From the NCBI GenBank assembly GCA_965249525.1, contig OZ252237.1:620001-684000 (forward strand): DNA of 64,000 nucleotides. Direction: 5' to 3'. Below are positions 34,762 through 43,969 of the stretch, in pieces. Position 1 is the stretch's first letter. Each line of letters opens with the position of its first letter. The notes beneath the pieces were generated by a model that saw only the letters and a program-made list of their open reading frames with translations, made no database searches and was not told where the DNA came from. Source of the stretch: G965240465 sp965249525. Lineage in GTDB: Bacteria > SAR324 > JACQKK01. The translations under genes were made by a program, and so were the position numbers.

Positions 34762-35832
34762 TTGCCAAAAGTGATTATGCCAAAATTAACTCCTCATACA
34801 CCGCAGTGTACAGTGCTGTGTTGGATAAAACAACCCGGGGATAGCGTCCGTCAGGGAGAGGTGCTAGTGGAACTGGCTGTTGAAAAGGCGGTGTATGCCC
34901 TGGAGTGTTCTCAAGCAGGTGTTTTGAAGAAAATTTATGCGCCTGCTGGTGCAGTGCTGCCGCAGGGAGAACCCCTGGGCTGGATTAGTGATAAAGAAGA
35001 TGAAGCAGTTCCTAGCCTGAATCCACGCATACTGGACTGGGATGATTCAATCGCCGCTGCACCGGTTTCATTCAAGCCTGCCAAGAAGCCTGACCCTGCT
35101 ACAGCTGATTCAGTGCTTATTCCTAACAATCATTTGCATCCCGCAGACGAAAATCGCCGCTTGCAATACAGCAAAAAACTCTACGGACAACTACGCAGAA
35201 CCACCCGTAGCCGTATGCAAACTTCTTGGCAGCAAACTCCAAAAGTAGATCTCTTCTGTGATGTTGATTGTTCTCAATTGGCAGAAAAACGTCAGTCCCT
35301 AAGCACTTCTGAAACCGAGGCTCTATCCTATAATGCTTGTACAGCCTGGGCAGTCGCACGCGCTTTTGAAAAGCTTCCCCAATACAATTTGCAATGGGAA
35401 GGCGATAACCTTATCCACCGCAGTCAAGTGGATATTGGCCTTGCAGTGGCACTGAAGGATGAGCTGATTACCGTCCGTCTGGCAAACATACTGAAGATGG
35501 AGGTGATGGAAATCCATCGGCAATTCCGCCGTTTAATACGCAAAGCCCTGCGGATGAACCTTACCGCTCAGGAACAATTCGGCAGCAGTCTTACTATTAC
35601 CAATCTGGGGGATCTGGGCGTGCGACATTTTACCGCTATTATTAATCCCCCAGAAGTGTTTATCCTTTCTGTAGGGAAGCTGGAAGAACGGGTTGTCGCT
35701 CGCAACGGTCAAGCTCGTGTGAGCCTCATGGCTACGCTATGCCTAAGCTTTGACCATCGGGCAATAAACGGTGCTCCCGCTGCACGGCTGCTGCATGAAA
35801 TTCAGTCTCACTTGGAAAATCCCACCTTTTAG
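34762..35832 (+). CDS. Reduced 2-oxo acid dehydrogenase E2-like acyltransferase
   Basis: A 356-residue protein like the E2 component of pyruvate or other 2-oxo acid dehydrogenases. The lipoyl domain has the modifiable Lys42 in VEKAVYALE. The peripheral-subunit-binding domain that normally follows is not seen; residues 85-140 are a plain linker. The catalytic domain ends in the active-site motif read as DHRAING, so His332 is kept but the usual aspartate is Asn336. The start is TTG with GGAGG ten bases upstream. No E1 or E3 gene is near. It may be catalytically altered or a lipoyl carrier with another role. Confidence 0.75.
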   Translation: MPKVIMPKLTPHTPQCTVLCWIKQPGDSVRQGEVLVELAVEKAVYALECSQAGVLKKIYAPAGAVLPQGEPLGWISDKEDEAVPSLNPRILDWDDSIAAAPVSFKPAKKPDPATADSVLIPNNHLHPADENRRLQYSKKLYGQLRRTTRSRMQTSWQQTPKVDLFCDVDCSQLAEKRQSLSTSETEALSYNACTAWAVARAFEKLPQYNLQWEGDNLIHRSQVDIGLAVALKDELITVRLANILKMEVMEIHRQFRRLIRKALRMNLTAQEQFGSSLTITNLGDLGVRHFTAIINPPEVFILSVGKLEERVVARNGQARVSLMATLCLSFDHRAINGAPAARLLHEIQSHLENPTF

Positions 35833-35855
35833 TAGGTTAGCTTCTTGGTCAATTT

Positions 35856-36242
35856 CTAATTGACTGCATGGGGTACTGCCAAGGTAAACAGAGGGATCTT
35901 CACCTTGAAAGATTCACCCTGTTGATTGACCATTTCATACTCTCCTTCCATAGTACCTACGGGGGAGTGAAGCATGGAACCGCTTTCATATTCAAATTCT
36001 GCCCCAGGCTTTAGTTCAGGCTGTTTCCCCACCACACCTTCACCATGAATATGAAAGGTGCGTCCGTTGCTATCATTGATCACCCAATGTCTATTCAATA
36101 ACTGCACAGTCTCCTTACCCAGGTTGCGCAGGCGGATGCGATAACCGAAATGGTAGTGATTCTTTTCTGTATCCGAATGTTCTGGCAGGTAGAATGATTC
36201 TACACGAACTTCCAGATTTCTTGTAACAGCGGTGTTGGTCAT
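35856..36242 (-). CDS. apaG: ApaG protein
   Basis: A 128-residue ApaG, a small immunoglobulin-like protein linked in enterobacteria to Ap4A metabolism and divalent cation tolerance; its exact activity is uncertain. The signature GEGVVGKQPELKPGAEFEYESG lies at residues 69-90, with the preceding RHWVINDSNG block. The length is normal. It is convergent with the E2-like gene and 94 bases downstream of xth. Confidence 0.93.
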   Translation of the reverse strand: MTNTAVTRNLEVRVESFYLPEHSDTEKNHYHFGYRIRLRNLGKETVQLLNRHWVINDSNGRTFHIHGEGVVGKQPELKPGAEFEYESGSMLHSPVGTMEGEYEMVNQQGESFKVKIPLFTLAVPHAVN

Positions 36243-36336
36243 CTGGTTTGTGCAAGCGGCAGCTGTAGTTATTGAATAGAGGAATGTCTTTTTAGAAAAG
36301 AGAACACAGGTCCTATTGTCTCACAGATGGAGAGAC

Positions 36337-37092
36337 TCAGGCGAGTTCTAAAAATACAGGGCAGTGGTCAGATCCTTTGATATGGGGTTGGATACCACTA
36401 GATATTAAGCGCGGGCGTAATTGAGAAGAGATGCAGAAGTAGTCAATTCGCCAACCGATATTCTTCTTTCTCGCACGCCCGATGTTGCTCCACCAGGTGT
36501 AATGACCACCTTCTGGGGTAAATTGGCGGAAGCTGTCCACAAATCCTGCCTGCAGCAGATTGTCAAAACCAGCCCGTTCTTGGGGAGTGAAGCCTGAATT
36601 GTTTTTGTTGTCGCGTGGATTAGCCAAATCAATCTCTTTGTGGGCTACATTGAGATCGCCACAAAACACAAGAGGCTTTTTCTTAGCCAGATTCTGTAAC
36701 CACTGCAACAGGTCTGGATCCCACTGATTGACTCGGTAGTCCAAGCGCGCCAAGTCACGACCAGCGTTGGGGACATAGATGTTGGTGAGGTAGAAATCAT
36801 TGAATTCCAGTGTTAACAAGCGGCCTTCTTGGTCATGTTTGGGGATGTTCATACCTTCACGCACATCAATAGGGTTGATGCGGGTAAAAACTGCCGTGCC
36901 TGCATATCCTTTGCGCATAGAGCGCGCCCAGAAAATTTGATAACCTGCCGGAGGCGTTAGTGCTACTTGTTCGGGCCATGCACGGGTTTCTTGTAAGCAG
37001 AGAATATCGGGTTGTTCGCGCCCAAGGTATTCCAAAAAGCCTTTTTTTAAGGCAGAACGGATGCCGTTTACATTCCAAGATATCAGCTTCAT
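36337..37092 (-). CDS. xth: Exodeoxyribonuclease III (AP endonuclease)
   Basis: A 251-residue exonuclease III, which cuts abasic sites in base-excision repair and removes 3' blocks. The metal- and catalysis-related residues are present: Asn7 (SWNVNGIRSA), Glu35 (LCLQETRA), the aspartate/asparagine of GDLNVAHKEIDLANP, and His in SDHCPVFLELA. The GWRIDYF block is typical. It reads toward apaG and is divergent from alr, whose start is 120 bases away. Confidence 0.96.
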   Translation of the reverse strand: MKLISWNVNGIRSALKKGFLEYLGREQPDILCLQETRAWPEQVALTPPAGYQIFWARSMRKGYAGTAVFTRINPIDVREGMNIPKHDQEGRLLTLEFNDFYLTNIYVPNAGRDLARLDYRVNQWDPDLLQWLQNLAKKKPLVFCGDLNVAHKEIDLANPRDNKNNSGFTPQERAGFDNLLQAGFVDSFRQFTPEGGHYTWWSNIGRARKKNIGWRIDYFCISSQLRPRLISSGIQPHIKGSDHCPVFLELA

Positions 37093-37212
37093 AGGGCTAT
37101 TTTTGACGGGAATGACGATGAGGGTAGAGCTGGAAACATGTTAGCATGGCAGGTGAAATGGGGTAGATTCTCTAGCTGTACAAGTAAGAAGAAAGCAGAA
37201 AGCAAGGCAGCG

Positions 37213-38415
37213 ATGAAGCAAGGTGCGTGGTTGAGGGTGTGTTTGGAACAGTTGCAAAGCAATGTGGAGTTATTGAGTCAGCTGCACGACAAGGGACAGT
37301 TATGTTGTGTAATTAAAGCGAATGCTTATGGCTGCGGAATGCACACGGTGGCTCATTTTCTCAGTGGTTTGGGGCAGGATGTCTTTGCTGTGGCGCGGTT
37401 GGATGAAGCACTCTCGCTGCGCGCCAGCGGCTTGAGGGGGCGATTGCTGACTTTGAGTGCAGCAGAGACAGATCGTTGGCAGTTATATGCAAAGCATGGG
37501 ATAGAGGCTTGCTTGGTCTCATTGGCGCATCTGCGTTCACTGGTGAGGTTTTTAGAGGGAGGAGGGGGCAAGCGTTCTAAAAGACCACTAGCGGTGCAGT
37601 TAAAAATAGATACAGGAATGCACCGTTTGGGAATACTGGAAGAACCTGAGGGTGAATTGCTAGAGCTGCTATCGCATCCTGGCTTAGAATTGTGTGGTAT
37701 TTTTTCTCACCTGGCATGTGCTGATATGTACCAGCATGCCGGCACTGAACAACAGCGGACTGCCTTTGTGAAATGGGTGGACAGCTTTTTGCGTTGTTGG
37801 CAAGGGACAATACCTGAATTACACATGGCCAACAGTGCGGGTTTGCTGCGTGGTGAAGCTTTTCATTTTGACCGTGCCCGCGTGGGTTATGCCATGTGGT
37901 CTCCATTAGATTTTTCTCCCAGCAAAGATACTTCTACTGTCAATCACCACCTGCAACAACCTTGTACACTGCAGGCAGCTGTATCGCATGTCAAACGCAT
38001 GTCGGTAGATGGTGCTGTTGGTTACGGTGGTGAGTACCAGGCACAGCAGGGGGAAACACTGGCAGTGGTGGGCATTGGTTACGCTGATGGCTATGCCCGC
38101 GCTTTTTCCAAGGGCGGATGGATGCTGCTTGGCGGCCAGCGATATCCTGTGTCGGGGCGCGTTAGTATGGATCAAACCTCTATCTCATTGGGGCAGCAAG
38201 ACAACTGTGACCTGGGAGATATCGTTACCGTATATGGAGGCAGCGAACCTAACGCCATTAGCCTCAATGAAGCCGCCAACTGGGCAAAAACCATCGGCTA
38301 TGAATTACTGACTCGTATTGGACCACGTGTGCAGAGGATATATACCCTGCATGATCATTTTTACAAAGCCCATCCCTTTGATGTCCAGTTGGCAAATATC
38401 AACACGGGTGTGTGA
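37213..38415 (+). CDS. alr: Alanine racemase
   Basis: A 400-residue PLP enzyme that makes D-alanine for peptidoglycan. Lys35 in CVIKANAYGCG binds PLP, and the second catalytic residue, Tyr, is in AVGYGGEYQA near residue 272. The substrate-channel block SVDQTSI is read as RVSMDQTSI. I chose the ATG at 37213, which has AAGG nearby and matches the family N-terminus (AWLRVCLEQLQSNV). The open frame begins earlier (37138) without family support. The end RIGPRVQRIY is standard, followed by about 24 extra residues. It meets the glycosyltransferase gene tail to tail. Confidence 0.95.
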   Translation: MKQGAWLRVCLEQLQSNVELLSQLHDKGQLCCVIKANAYGCGMHTVAHFLSGLGQDVFAVARLDEALSLRASGLRGRLLTLSAAETDRWQLYAKHGIEACLVSLAHLRSLVRFLEGGGGKRSKRPLAVQLKIDTGMHRLGILEEPEGELLELLSHPGLELCGIFSHLACADMYQHAGTEQQRTAFVKWVDSFLRCWQGTIPELHMANSAGLLRGEAFHFDRARVGYAMWSPLDFSPSKDTSTVNHHLQQPCTLQAAVSHVKRMSVDGAVGYGGEYQAQQGETLAVVGIGYADGYARAFSKGGWMLLGGQRYPVSGRVSMDQTSISLGQQDNCDLGDIVTVYGGSEPNAISLNEAANWAKTIGYELLTRIGPRVQRIYTLHDHFYKAHPFDVQLANINTGV

Positions 38416-38421
38416 CCACAG

Positions 38422-40980
38422 TTATTCTCCGTATGCCTGCAGGGAGGTTTTTAATAGCAGGTTGGCAAATTGCTGGGCGTCGGCAGCATTCATGAAGGCA
38501 CCTTCCAGGTTGGGGGGACGCTCTTTGCCAGCAGCTGAAGAGCCTGTTGATTCGCCAGCAGGTATATGATTAGGCGAGACAGGAGATGCTTGCAGCTGCA
38601 AACAAAGAGCGTTAGGACCCTTTAGCAAGCGAACACATTCTGAGTAGTAAGGTAGTGCATCTGTGGCCAAGCGACTTTGGCCTGTTTTCAGCAAATAGCG
38701 CCATAACCGTACTGCTTCTTGGGCGCGGCAGGAGATGTCGGTGCCAAATTTGCCAGTTTGGTTCCATTCAAAACGATTGAGTTGGGTTAAATCACGAATC
38801 CAAAGAAAGCAGCCCAATAGCCGCTGAGGATGCAGTATACGATCACGTTGCATCAAGGGCAGGTTGCGAAAAAATCGGCTGCGGCGCTGGTGTTCGGTTA
38901 AGTAACCTTGGTGACTGATAGCTACATCTGGTAAAATAAATACCTTTCCTGGACCGCTGTTGAGAGCACCACGTTCTGGATGTTCATGAACCATTCCGTA
39001 AAAACGAAATTTTGCTGAACGCCGTAGCAGTCGACAAGGACGGTCTGTTTGCAGCAATCCAAGAGGTTGCAGAGAAAAATGATGCTGAGGTACTCCATAA
39101 GCATGAAAAGCATTGTCACGCAGGTATTTGTCTAGATTTTCCTGCCAGACCAGGATTTCGTCGGCATCCAGCCACAAGATCCATTCTGCCGAAGCTGCTC
39201 GCTGCAGGCGATTGCGCGCCTCAGCAAATCCTGTCCTCAAGGGGCTAGCCATGGATATGACCCGTGCACCATATCGCCGTACCAGCATTTTCGCTTCCCG
39301 TGCTTCTGCAGCAGAATGTGGACTTTCCGCGTCTAAACCGATGATCCACTCATCTGCTATGCCATTGGCAGAAGCAAGACAACGTGCCAAGCCTGCCTCA
39401 TTCATGCGCGATAGGATACATACCGAAAGCGTTTGCTGCGGAGGGGGTCTTTTCAGTGGTGCTAGTCTTAGCAAGCCAGCAAAATATGGAATATCCGTTG
39501 TAGGAGAATTTTCTACTGCTGCCTGTGCTAGCTTGAGGTCTGCAAAATGAAGGTCAGCAGCATCAACAGTATCATTCACAGTGCCATTGGGCTGACTGTC
39601 ATGGATACTGCTGGGCATTTGCGCAGCGGGCGATGCGGCTTCAGTGACAGGTGACAAATGTGGTTGTTGTTCAAGCTGCAAAAGCTTTTTCCCCGCCAAG
39701 CGCATGAGCTTGCCTGGATGGTGAGGGTGGGCAGCCAAGTGATGCTTTAAGCGATTGAGGTTTTGGGGATGAGAAGAATGCTTCAACATGGCCATGGCCA
39801 GACGTTCTGGCTGATGGTGATCTTCTTGTTGCAGTATTTTTTGGGCTATGGCTGCGGTTTTCTCAAATGACTTTTTCCAGCTGCTGTGATTTCGCACAGT
39901 GAGGGCTTGCTGATGCAGCCGCAGCCAGCGTTCGTTGTCTTGAAAAAGCGCCATGATTTCTTGTACAAAACCCATTCGCAGATCATGGTCATTCTCTGTG
40001 TTAGCAATCCACACAGTCCCACTGTCTTTCAAGGTTTCAGGAAGTGCACCTACTGGTGTGCAAAGCATGGGGAGTCCCGCATGTTGGGTTTCCATGGCGG
40101 TGATACAAGAGACTTCTGGAAAACGGGTAGGATAGACATGCACCCAGGCACGCATCATTTGGCGGGCAAGTTCTGCCTTGGATAAAGCCCCCAGCCAGCA
40201 AACATTGGGCAGCTGTTCACAGCGGTGCTGGAGAAATTGGTGCAATTCTTTTATCCAGGGAGGGCTGTTGTCATAGCCACAGACAAATAACCTCACATCA
40301 GGGTCTGTTTTTAACAGATGATCCATAATACTAGGCTTCCCGTCTATACCACCCACCAGATGTTCTAATCCTCTTTCTGGTCGTGAAGAATAAAAAAGAC
40401 GCTTTTGAACACGCGCTTGTAATGGTGGAGGTGGGGAAGAAAAAAGAGACGCATCCACCGCATTGGGAATGACAGAGATTCTTTGCTGTTGGCAATGATA
40501 GGACTGTTCTAATGCTTGCTTTTGAAAATCAGAAACAGCCAGTATTGCATTGATGTTCCACTCTTGTGCCTGCATTTGATGCCGTTGTTGCGGTTCTGGC
40601 ATATCGTGTGCCCACCAAAGGTGACAGCGTGCTCTAGTGGGAAAAGCAAAAGCCTTCATTAAGCGCTGTCCAACAAGTACATCATGAGGTGTTGCACGCA
40701 CCGCATTGATGAAATCTATCCCTGGTAAATCCTCTGCTGCCGGCTGGCCGGCACTCAAATAGCGGACGCCCTCCCAGCTGCCCGCTTCTTCTGGTTGAAT
40801 GTGGGTAAAGACACTTACCTGATGACCACAGCGAGAAGCTTCTTTTGCCAAATAAAAGCAGGCACTCTCAGACCCTCCCAATGACTTTCCTGAGGCAATA
40901 CTTCCTCCGTGAAAAGGTATTCCAGGTGCATAAAATATCCAACGCAGTGTTTCGCTAGATGCTGTACTCACCTGCGTCAT
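38422..40980 (-). CDS. Two-domain glycosyltransferase (GT4-like plus GT2-like)
   Basis: An 852-residue cytoplasmic protein with no membrane segment. Residues 1-390 resemble a GT-B family 4 enzyme: an N-terminal GGSESACFYLAKEA block, VIPNAVD near residue 170, SSRPERGLEHL and the acidic donor-site region PEVSCITAMETQHAGLPML. Residues 395-510 are a linker. From about 520 a GT-A family 2 domain follows (LSVCILSRMNEAGLARCL), with a DxD-type motif in WILWLDADEILV. It likely adds two sugars to a surface polysaccharide or a protein. No other polysaccharide gene is nearby. It overlaps the upstream small gene by 26 bases. Confidence 0.82.
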   Translation of the reverse strand: MTQVSTASSETLRWIFYAPGIPFHGGSIASGKSLGGSESACFYLAKEASRCGHQVSVFTHIQPEEAGSWEGVRYLSAGQPAAEDLPGIDFINAVRATPHDVLVGQRLMKAFAFPTRARCHLWWAHDMPEPQQRHQMQAQEWNINAILAVSDFQKQALEQSYHCQQQRISVIPNAVDASLFSSPPPPLQARVQKRLFYSSRPERGLEHLVGGIDGKPSIMDHLLKTDPDVRLFVCGYDNSPPWIKELHQFLQHRCEQLPNVCWLGALSKAELARQMMRAWVHVYPTRFPEVSCITAMETQHAGLPMLCTPVGALPETLKDSGTVWIANTENDHDLRMGFVQEIMALFQDNERWLRLHQQALTVRNHSSWKKSFEKTAAIAQKILQQEDHHQPERLAMAMLKHSSHPQNLNRLKHHLAAHPHHPGKLMRLAGKKLLQLEQQPHLSPVTEAASPAAQMPSSIHDSQPNGTVNDTVDAADLHFADLKLAQAAVENSPTTDIPYFAGLLRLAPLKRPPPQQTLSVCILSRMNEAGLARCLASANGIADEWIIGLDAESPHSAAEAREAKMLVRRYGARVISMASPLRTGFAEARNRLQRAASAEWILWLDADEILVWQENLDKYLRDNAFHAYGVPQHHFSLQPLGLLQTDRPCRLLRRSAKFRFYGMVHEHPERGALNSGPGKVFILPDVAISHQGYLTEHQRRSRFFRNLPLMQRDRILHPQRLLGCFLWIRDLTQLNRFEWNQTGKFGTDISCRAQEAVRLWRYLLKTGQSRLATDALPYYSECVRLLKGPNALCLQLQASPVSPNHIPAGESTGSSAAGKERPPNLEGAFMNAADAQQFANLLLKTSLQAYGE

Positions 40981-41323
40981 CCTTGGTTGTTGATGGTTGT
41001 TCTCTGGATCTTTTTATGGCTTCCCCCTGCAATACTTGCGCTGTAGTAAAAAATTCAACTTTATTTGCTTCCATCTGTCTCGCTAGAGGGCATTTCACAC
41101 ATTGCAAGGGTTGAACATTTGGTGGCAGCACATCAAAACGATTGAGTGCTTCCACAAATGGTATCTTGGCCCGATTCTCTCGACAGCGAGCCACGGACAA
41201 GGTAGCTGACAAGCGATAACAACGAAAATAAAGTCTTTCAGGTACAAGCGATTCCGAAAAACACCATCCTTTTAAAACTTGCGAAGTATGTACCTCACAG
41301 TATCCATTTTCCATTAAATCCAT
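40955..41323 (-). CDS. Small cysteine-containing hypothetical protein (122 aa)
   Basis: A 122-residue protein directly upstream of the glycosyltransferase and overlapping its start by 26 bases. It has cysteines at the N-terminal part (CEVH, GWCFSE), then a central CYRLSATLSVARCREN and later LQCVKCPLA. The C-x-x-C pair with the upstream cysteines could bind zinc or a cluster. I do not recognise a family. The overlap suggests translational coupling, so it may act with the glycosyltransferase; this is inference. Confidence 0.5.
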   Translation of the reverse strand: MDLMENGYCEVHTSQVLKGWCFSESLVPERLYFRCYRLSATLSVARCRENRAKIPFVEALNRFDVLPPNVQPLQCVKCPLARQMEANKVEFFTTAQVLQGEAIKRSREQPSTTKDDAGEYSI

Positions 41324-41747
41324 GAAAAACCCTGTTCTTGGTGTTCGTTGTTATGCAGATGCCAGTATAAGGCTGTTTCCTGCATTCTAAAAAAATTATC
41401 ACAAGACCAATTCAGCCCATCAGCAAGCTGTTTTGCAGCGTATCCGATTCTGTCGCAATGCTTTCCTCAAGATTTTTTGCTGATAAAGAAGACAAAATAT
41501 GACTTTTAGTTGTTTTTTGAAAATTATTTAGTAAACATATAAACAGATAAGGATATGATTGCTTCCGTGCCAGCTGTTTACGCAAAGCGCAAAAAGCAAA
41601 CAGATATGGCTTCTATACAACATTTCCCGTTTCCTCCAGGAAAAGAAGCCAAAACATCCTTGTTTGAATAAGTATATTTTTAAACAAATAAATAGATTAT
41701 GTCAACAAAAAATTAGATTTTTATAACAAATATATTAAAGAGTGTTC
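41324..41747. promoter_or_regulatory. AT-rich divergent control region with operator-like repeats
   Basis: These 424 bases separate the glycosyltransferase unit from the S24-type repressor gene. The right half is strongly AT-rich. An inverted repeat TTGTTT/AAACAA occurs at 41660-41665 and 41682-41687, and related TAAACA or ATAACAAAT motifs appear near 41530-41545 and 41720-41730. A -10-like TATATT lies near the ATG. This arrangement is what an autoregulated repressor would have, but binding is inferred. I see no coding ORF. Confidence 0.4.
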
Positions 41748-42539
41748 ATGTCTGCTGATAAGAGGATGGATCCCATTACGGCAAGAATAGAAACACTGCG
41801 AAAGCAGACTGGTCTTTCCCGACGTGCGTTTTGTAACAAGATAGGTTTTTCCTATGCGCGTTATCATCATCTTGCAGGGGTGCGTCTTTCTAGGCCTCCA
41901 GTAGATTTACTGGCGGCGGTAGTAAGGTATACAGGAGTGAATTGGGGATGGTTGTTTACTGGAGAAGATTCACTAGGGTCTATCCATATTTCTTACGATG
42001 AAAACTTTATACCGATTCCCTTTTACTCAGAAGCAAGAACAGCAATGGCCGGTGGAGCATCCAAGGATGTGCCATTCAGTGGGCGGCTAGCTAGCAATCA
42101 TCTAGCAGGTGATACCAAACATTCTCTTGGAGAACGGGAGCCCATACCCTTTGACAGACCTCCACAGCTTGCTGAAGGCAAGATAGCTGTGCGGCCGCGA
42201 GCCTGTATTGCCTTGCATGTTGCCTGGCTAAGGCGTGAATTGGGTCTAGATGTAGAACAGCTGTCGTTTATTTGTGTCAGGGGTGAGGCAATGCGACCTA
42301 CACTGTATCCAGGCGACTTACTTTTAATGGAACACAAGCCCCAACGGCCCCATTCTGATGGCATTTATTTGCTGCGTATCCAAGATGCCTTATTGTTAAA
42401 ACGGCTTCAGTTTCTTCCGCATGGCACCATACGGGTTTCTAGCGATAACCCTGCTTATCAACCTTTTGAAATTTATTCACAAAAGTTTGAAGAAAGCCCT
42501 ATTGTTGGCAGGGTGGTATGGATTTCACGCAAGTGTTAA
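41748..42539 (+). CDS. HTH repressor with S24-like domain lacking the catalytic Ser
   Basis: A 263-residue CI/LexA-like repressor. An N-terminal helix-turn-helix occupies about residues 10-70 (TARIETLRKQTGLSRRAFCNKI and VDLLAAVVRYTG). The C-terminal S24 peptidase-like domain starts near 150. The active-site stretch, normally G-D-S-M-x-P-T-L, reads GEAMRPTLYPGD, so Ala181 replaces the nucleophilic Ser. The general base Lys218 is kept in LLLKRLQF, and the SSDNPAYQPF block is typical. The start is ATG 41748 with AAAGAG upstream; an in-frame GTG lies two codons earlier. It probably cannot self-cleave. No phage genes are adjacent. Confidence 0.82.
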   Translation: MSADKRMDPITARIETLRKQTGLSRRAFCNKIGFSYARYHHLAGVRLSRPPVDLLAAVVRYTGVNWGWLFTGEDSLGSIHISYDENFIPIPFYSEARTAMAGGASKDVPFSGRLASNHLAGDTKHSLGEREPIPFDRPPQLAEGKIAVRPRACIALHVAWLRRELGLDVEQLSFICVRGEAMRPTLYPGDLLLMEHKPQRPHSDGIYLLRIQDALLLKRLQFLPHGTIRVSSDNPAYQPFEIYSQKFEESPIVGRVVWISRKC

Positions 42540-43969
42540 TCTGTTGCTGTGGGGATTTTTATGGGATTTTCTTCAAAAGGGGATTGGGGCAATGTGCTGC
42601 CAGTTTCTAGCATAAGGGCATGGCGCAGGGCGGGGGCAGCAAAAGAAAATCCATGGGTATTGAGGACATCTGGCATCACACGAGATCCCCGCAGTAGCAG
42701 AGTGCGCCCCATTTCCCCTAACAGCAAAGAGATAGCTATAGCAGGGGCAGGTAAAAAAGCAGGACGGTGGAGTATTTGTCCCATGATGCGAGTAAATTCG
42801 TTGTTGCGAACAGGATTTGGTGCGGTCAAGTTGACTGCACCATGGATATTGGATTGATGCAGTACAAACAAGCAGGCGGCGAGTACATCATCTAAGTGTA
42901 TCCAGCTGAACCATTGTCGGCCGTTGCCCAGAGGCCCGCCCAGTCCGGCTCTAAAAACAGGCAGTATTTTTTTCAAAGTTCCGCCAAGAGCACTGAGTAC
43001 TATTCCTAATCGCAGATGTACTACTCGGGTACAAGAAGTGGCTGGTTGTGCGGCTTCTTCCCATGCTTGGCAAAGTTTGGCAAGAAAATGATTAGCGGCG
43101 GGGCTGTTTTCGGTGAAGCTTTCATCACTATCGGGCGAGTAAATTCCTATAGCAGAAGCACAAAGAAACACTTTGGGCGGATTCTGAAGGGTTTTCAAGA
43201 TATGGGCTAATAGCGAAGTACTGTTGACTCGACTTTGCCATAGCAAACGTTTGCGAGCTTCATTCCAACGTTTATCTGCGATGCCTGCTCCTCCCAGATG
43301 AATCACCGCATCCAAGTTTTCTAGTTCGGCAGCGTTTAATTCGCCGCTATCAGGCTTCCAGCTAATTTCCTCTTTTTTTGTTGCTGGACCACGTACCAGG
43401 TGGCGTACTTGATGACCTCCCGAAGTGAGCAGGGCAGAGAGTTGTTGTCCAATAAGACCACTGGAGCCAGCTAAAACTATTCGCAAAGGTTGGATGTTTT
43501 CCCAGCGTTGATGCAACAGCAAGTCTTGTCGCAAGCGCGCATGTCTCCATGCGAATAATTGTTCCAATTGACAGTGAATACGACGCCCAATGATCCAATG
43601 CCCCAATACCCCAGCAGGAAGTGTATATTCTACTCTATCCTCCATGATGCTGCTGCTGGAAGAAGCTTCCAGCATGCGGTGTATGTGTCTCCAATGAGGG
43701 AATGGTCCGTGAATTTGTTCGTCTACAAAACCGAAATGTTCGCCTGTTGGAGCTGGATGATGGCGAGAACGCCATTTTAATCGTAGCGGCCATGTTGATA
43801 GTCTTAGGGTAACCTCACTACCCGGGGATAGGCCTTGGCCCAGCTGGGAGATAACTTCAGCTGCATGCCAAGGGGGAATCAGACGTTGCAGTGCACCAGG
43901 TCTTCGGTGCCATGCATCTAAATCCTTAGCAGAAACAGGCATGGGACTACGTAGCACAAATTCGGGCAT
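42536..43969 (-). CDS. TIGR01777-type epimerase with N-terminal SRPBCC-like domain
   Basis: A 477-residue protein. Residues 1-150 look like a SRPBCC/START-like ligand domain (typical of these fusions: GPFPHWRHIHRM, VEYTLPAGVLG). From about 160 comes an extended SDR nucleotide-binding domain: GSSGLIGQQLSALL (Rossmann glycine motif), LGGAGIADKRWNE, CASAIGIYSP (the catalytic Tyr region, here YSP), LRLGIVLSALGGTL and WFSWIHLDDV. These match the YfcH family of predicted NAD(P)-dependent epimerases, activity unproven. Its stop and the stop of the repressor gene share TTAA at 42536-42539. Confidence 0.85.
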   Translation of the reverse strand: MPEFVLRSPMPVSAKDLDAWHRRPGALQRLIPPWHAAEVISQLGQGLSPGSEVTLRLSTWPLRLKWRSRHHPAPTGEHFGFVDEQIHGPFPHWRHIHRMLEASSSSSIMEDRVEYTLPAGVLGHWIIGRRIHCQLEQLFAWRHARLRQDLLLHQRWENIQPLRIVLAGSSGLIGQQLSALLTSGGHQVRHLVRGPATKKEEISWKPDSGELNAAELENLDAVIHLGGAGIADKRWNEARKRLLWQSRVNSTSLLAHILKTLQNPPKVFLCASAIGIYSPDSDESFTENSPAANHFLAKLCQAWEEAAQPATSCTRVVHLRLGIVLSALGGTLKKILPVFRAGLGGPLGNGRQWFSWIHLDDVLAACLFVLHQSNIHGAVNLTAPNPVRNNEFTRIMGQILHRPAFLPAPAIAISLLLGEMGRTLLLRGSRVMPDVLNTHGFSFAAPALRHALMLETGSTLPQSPFEENPIKIPTATD

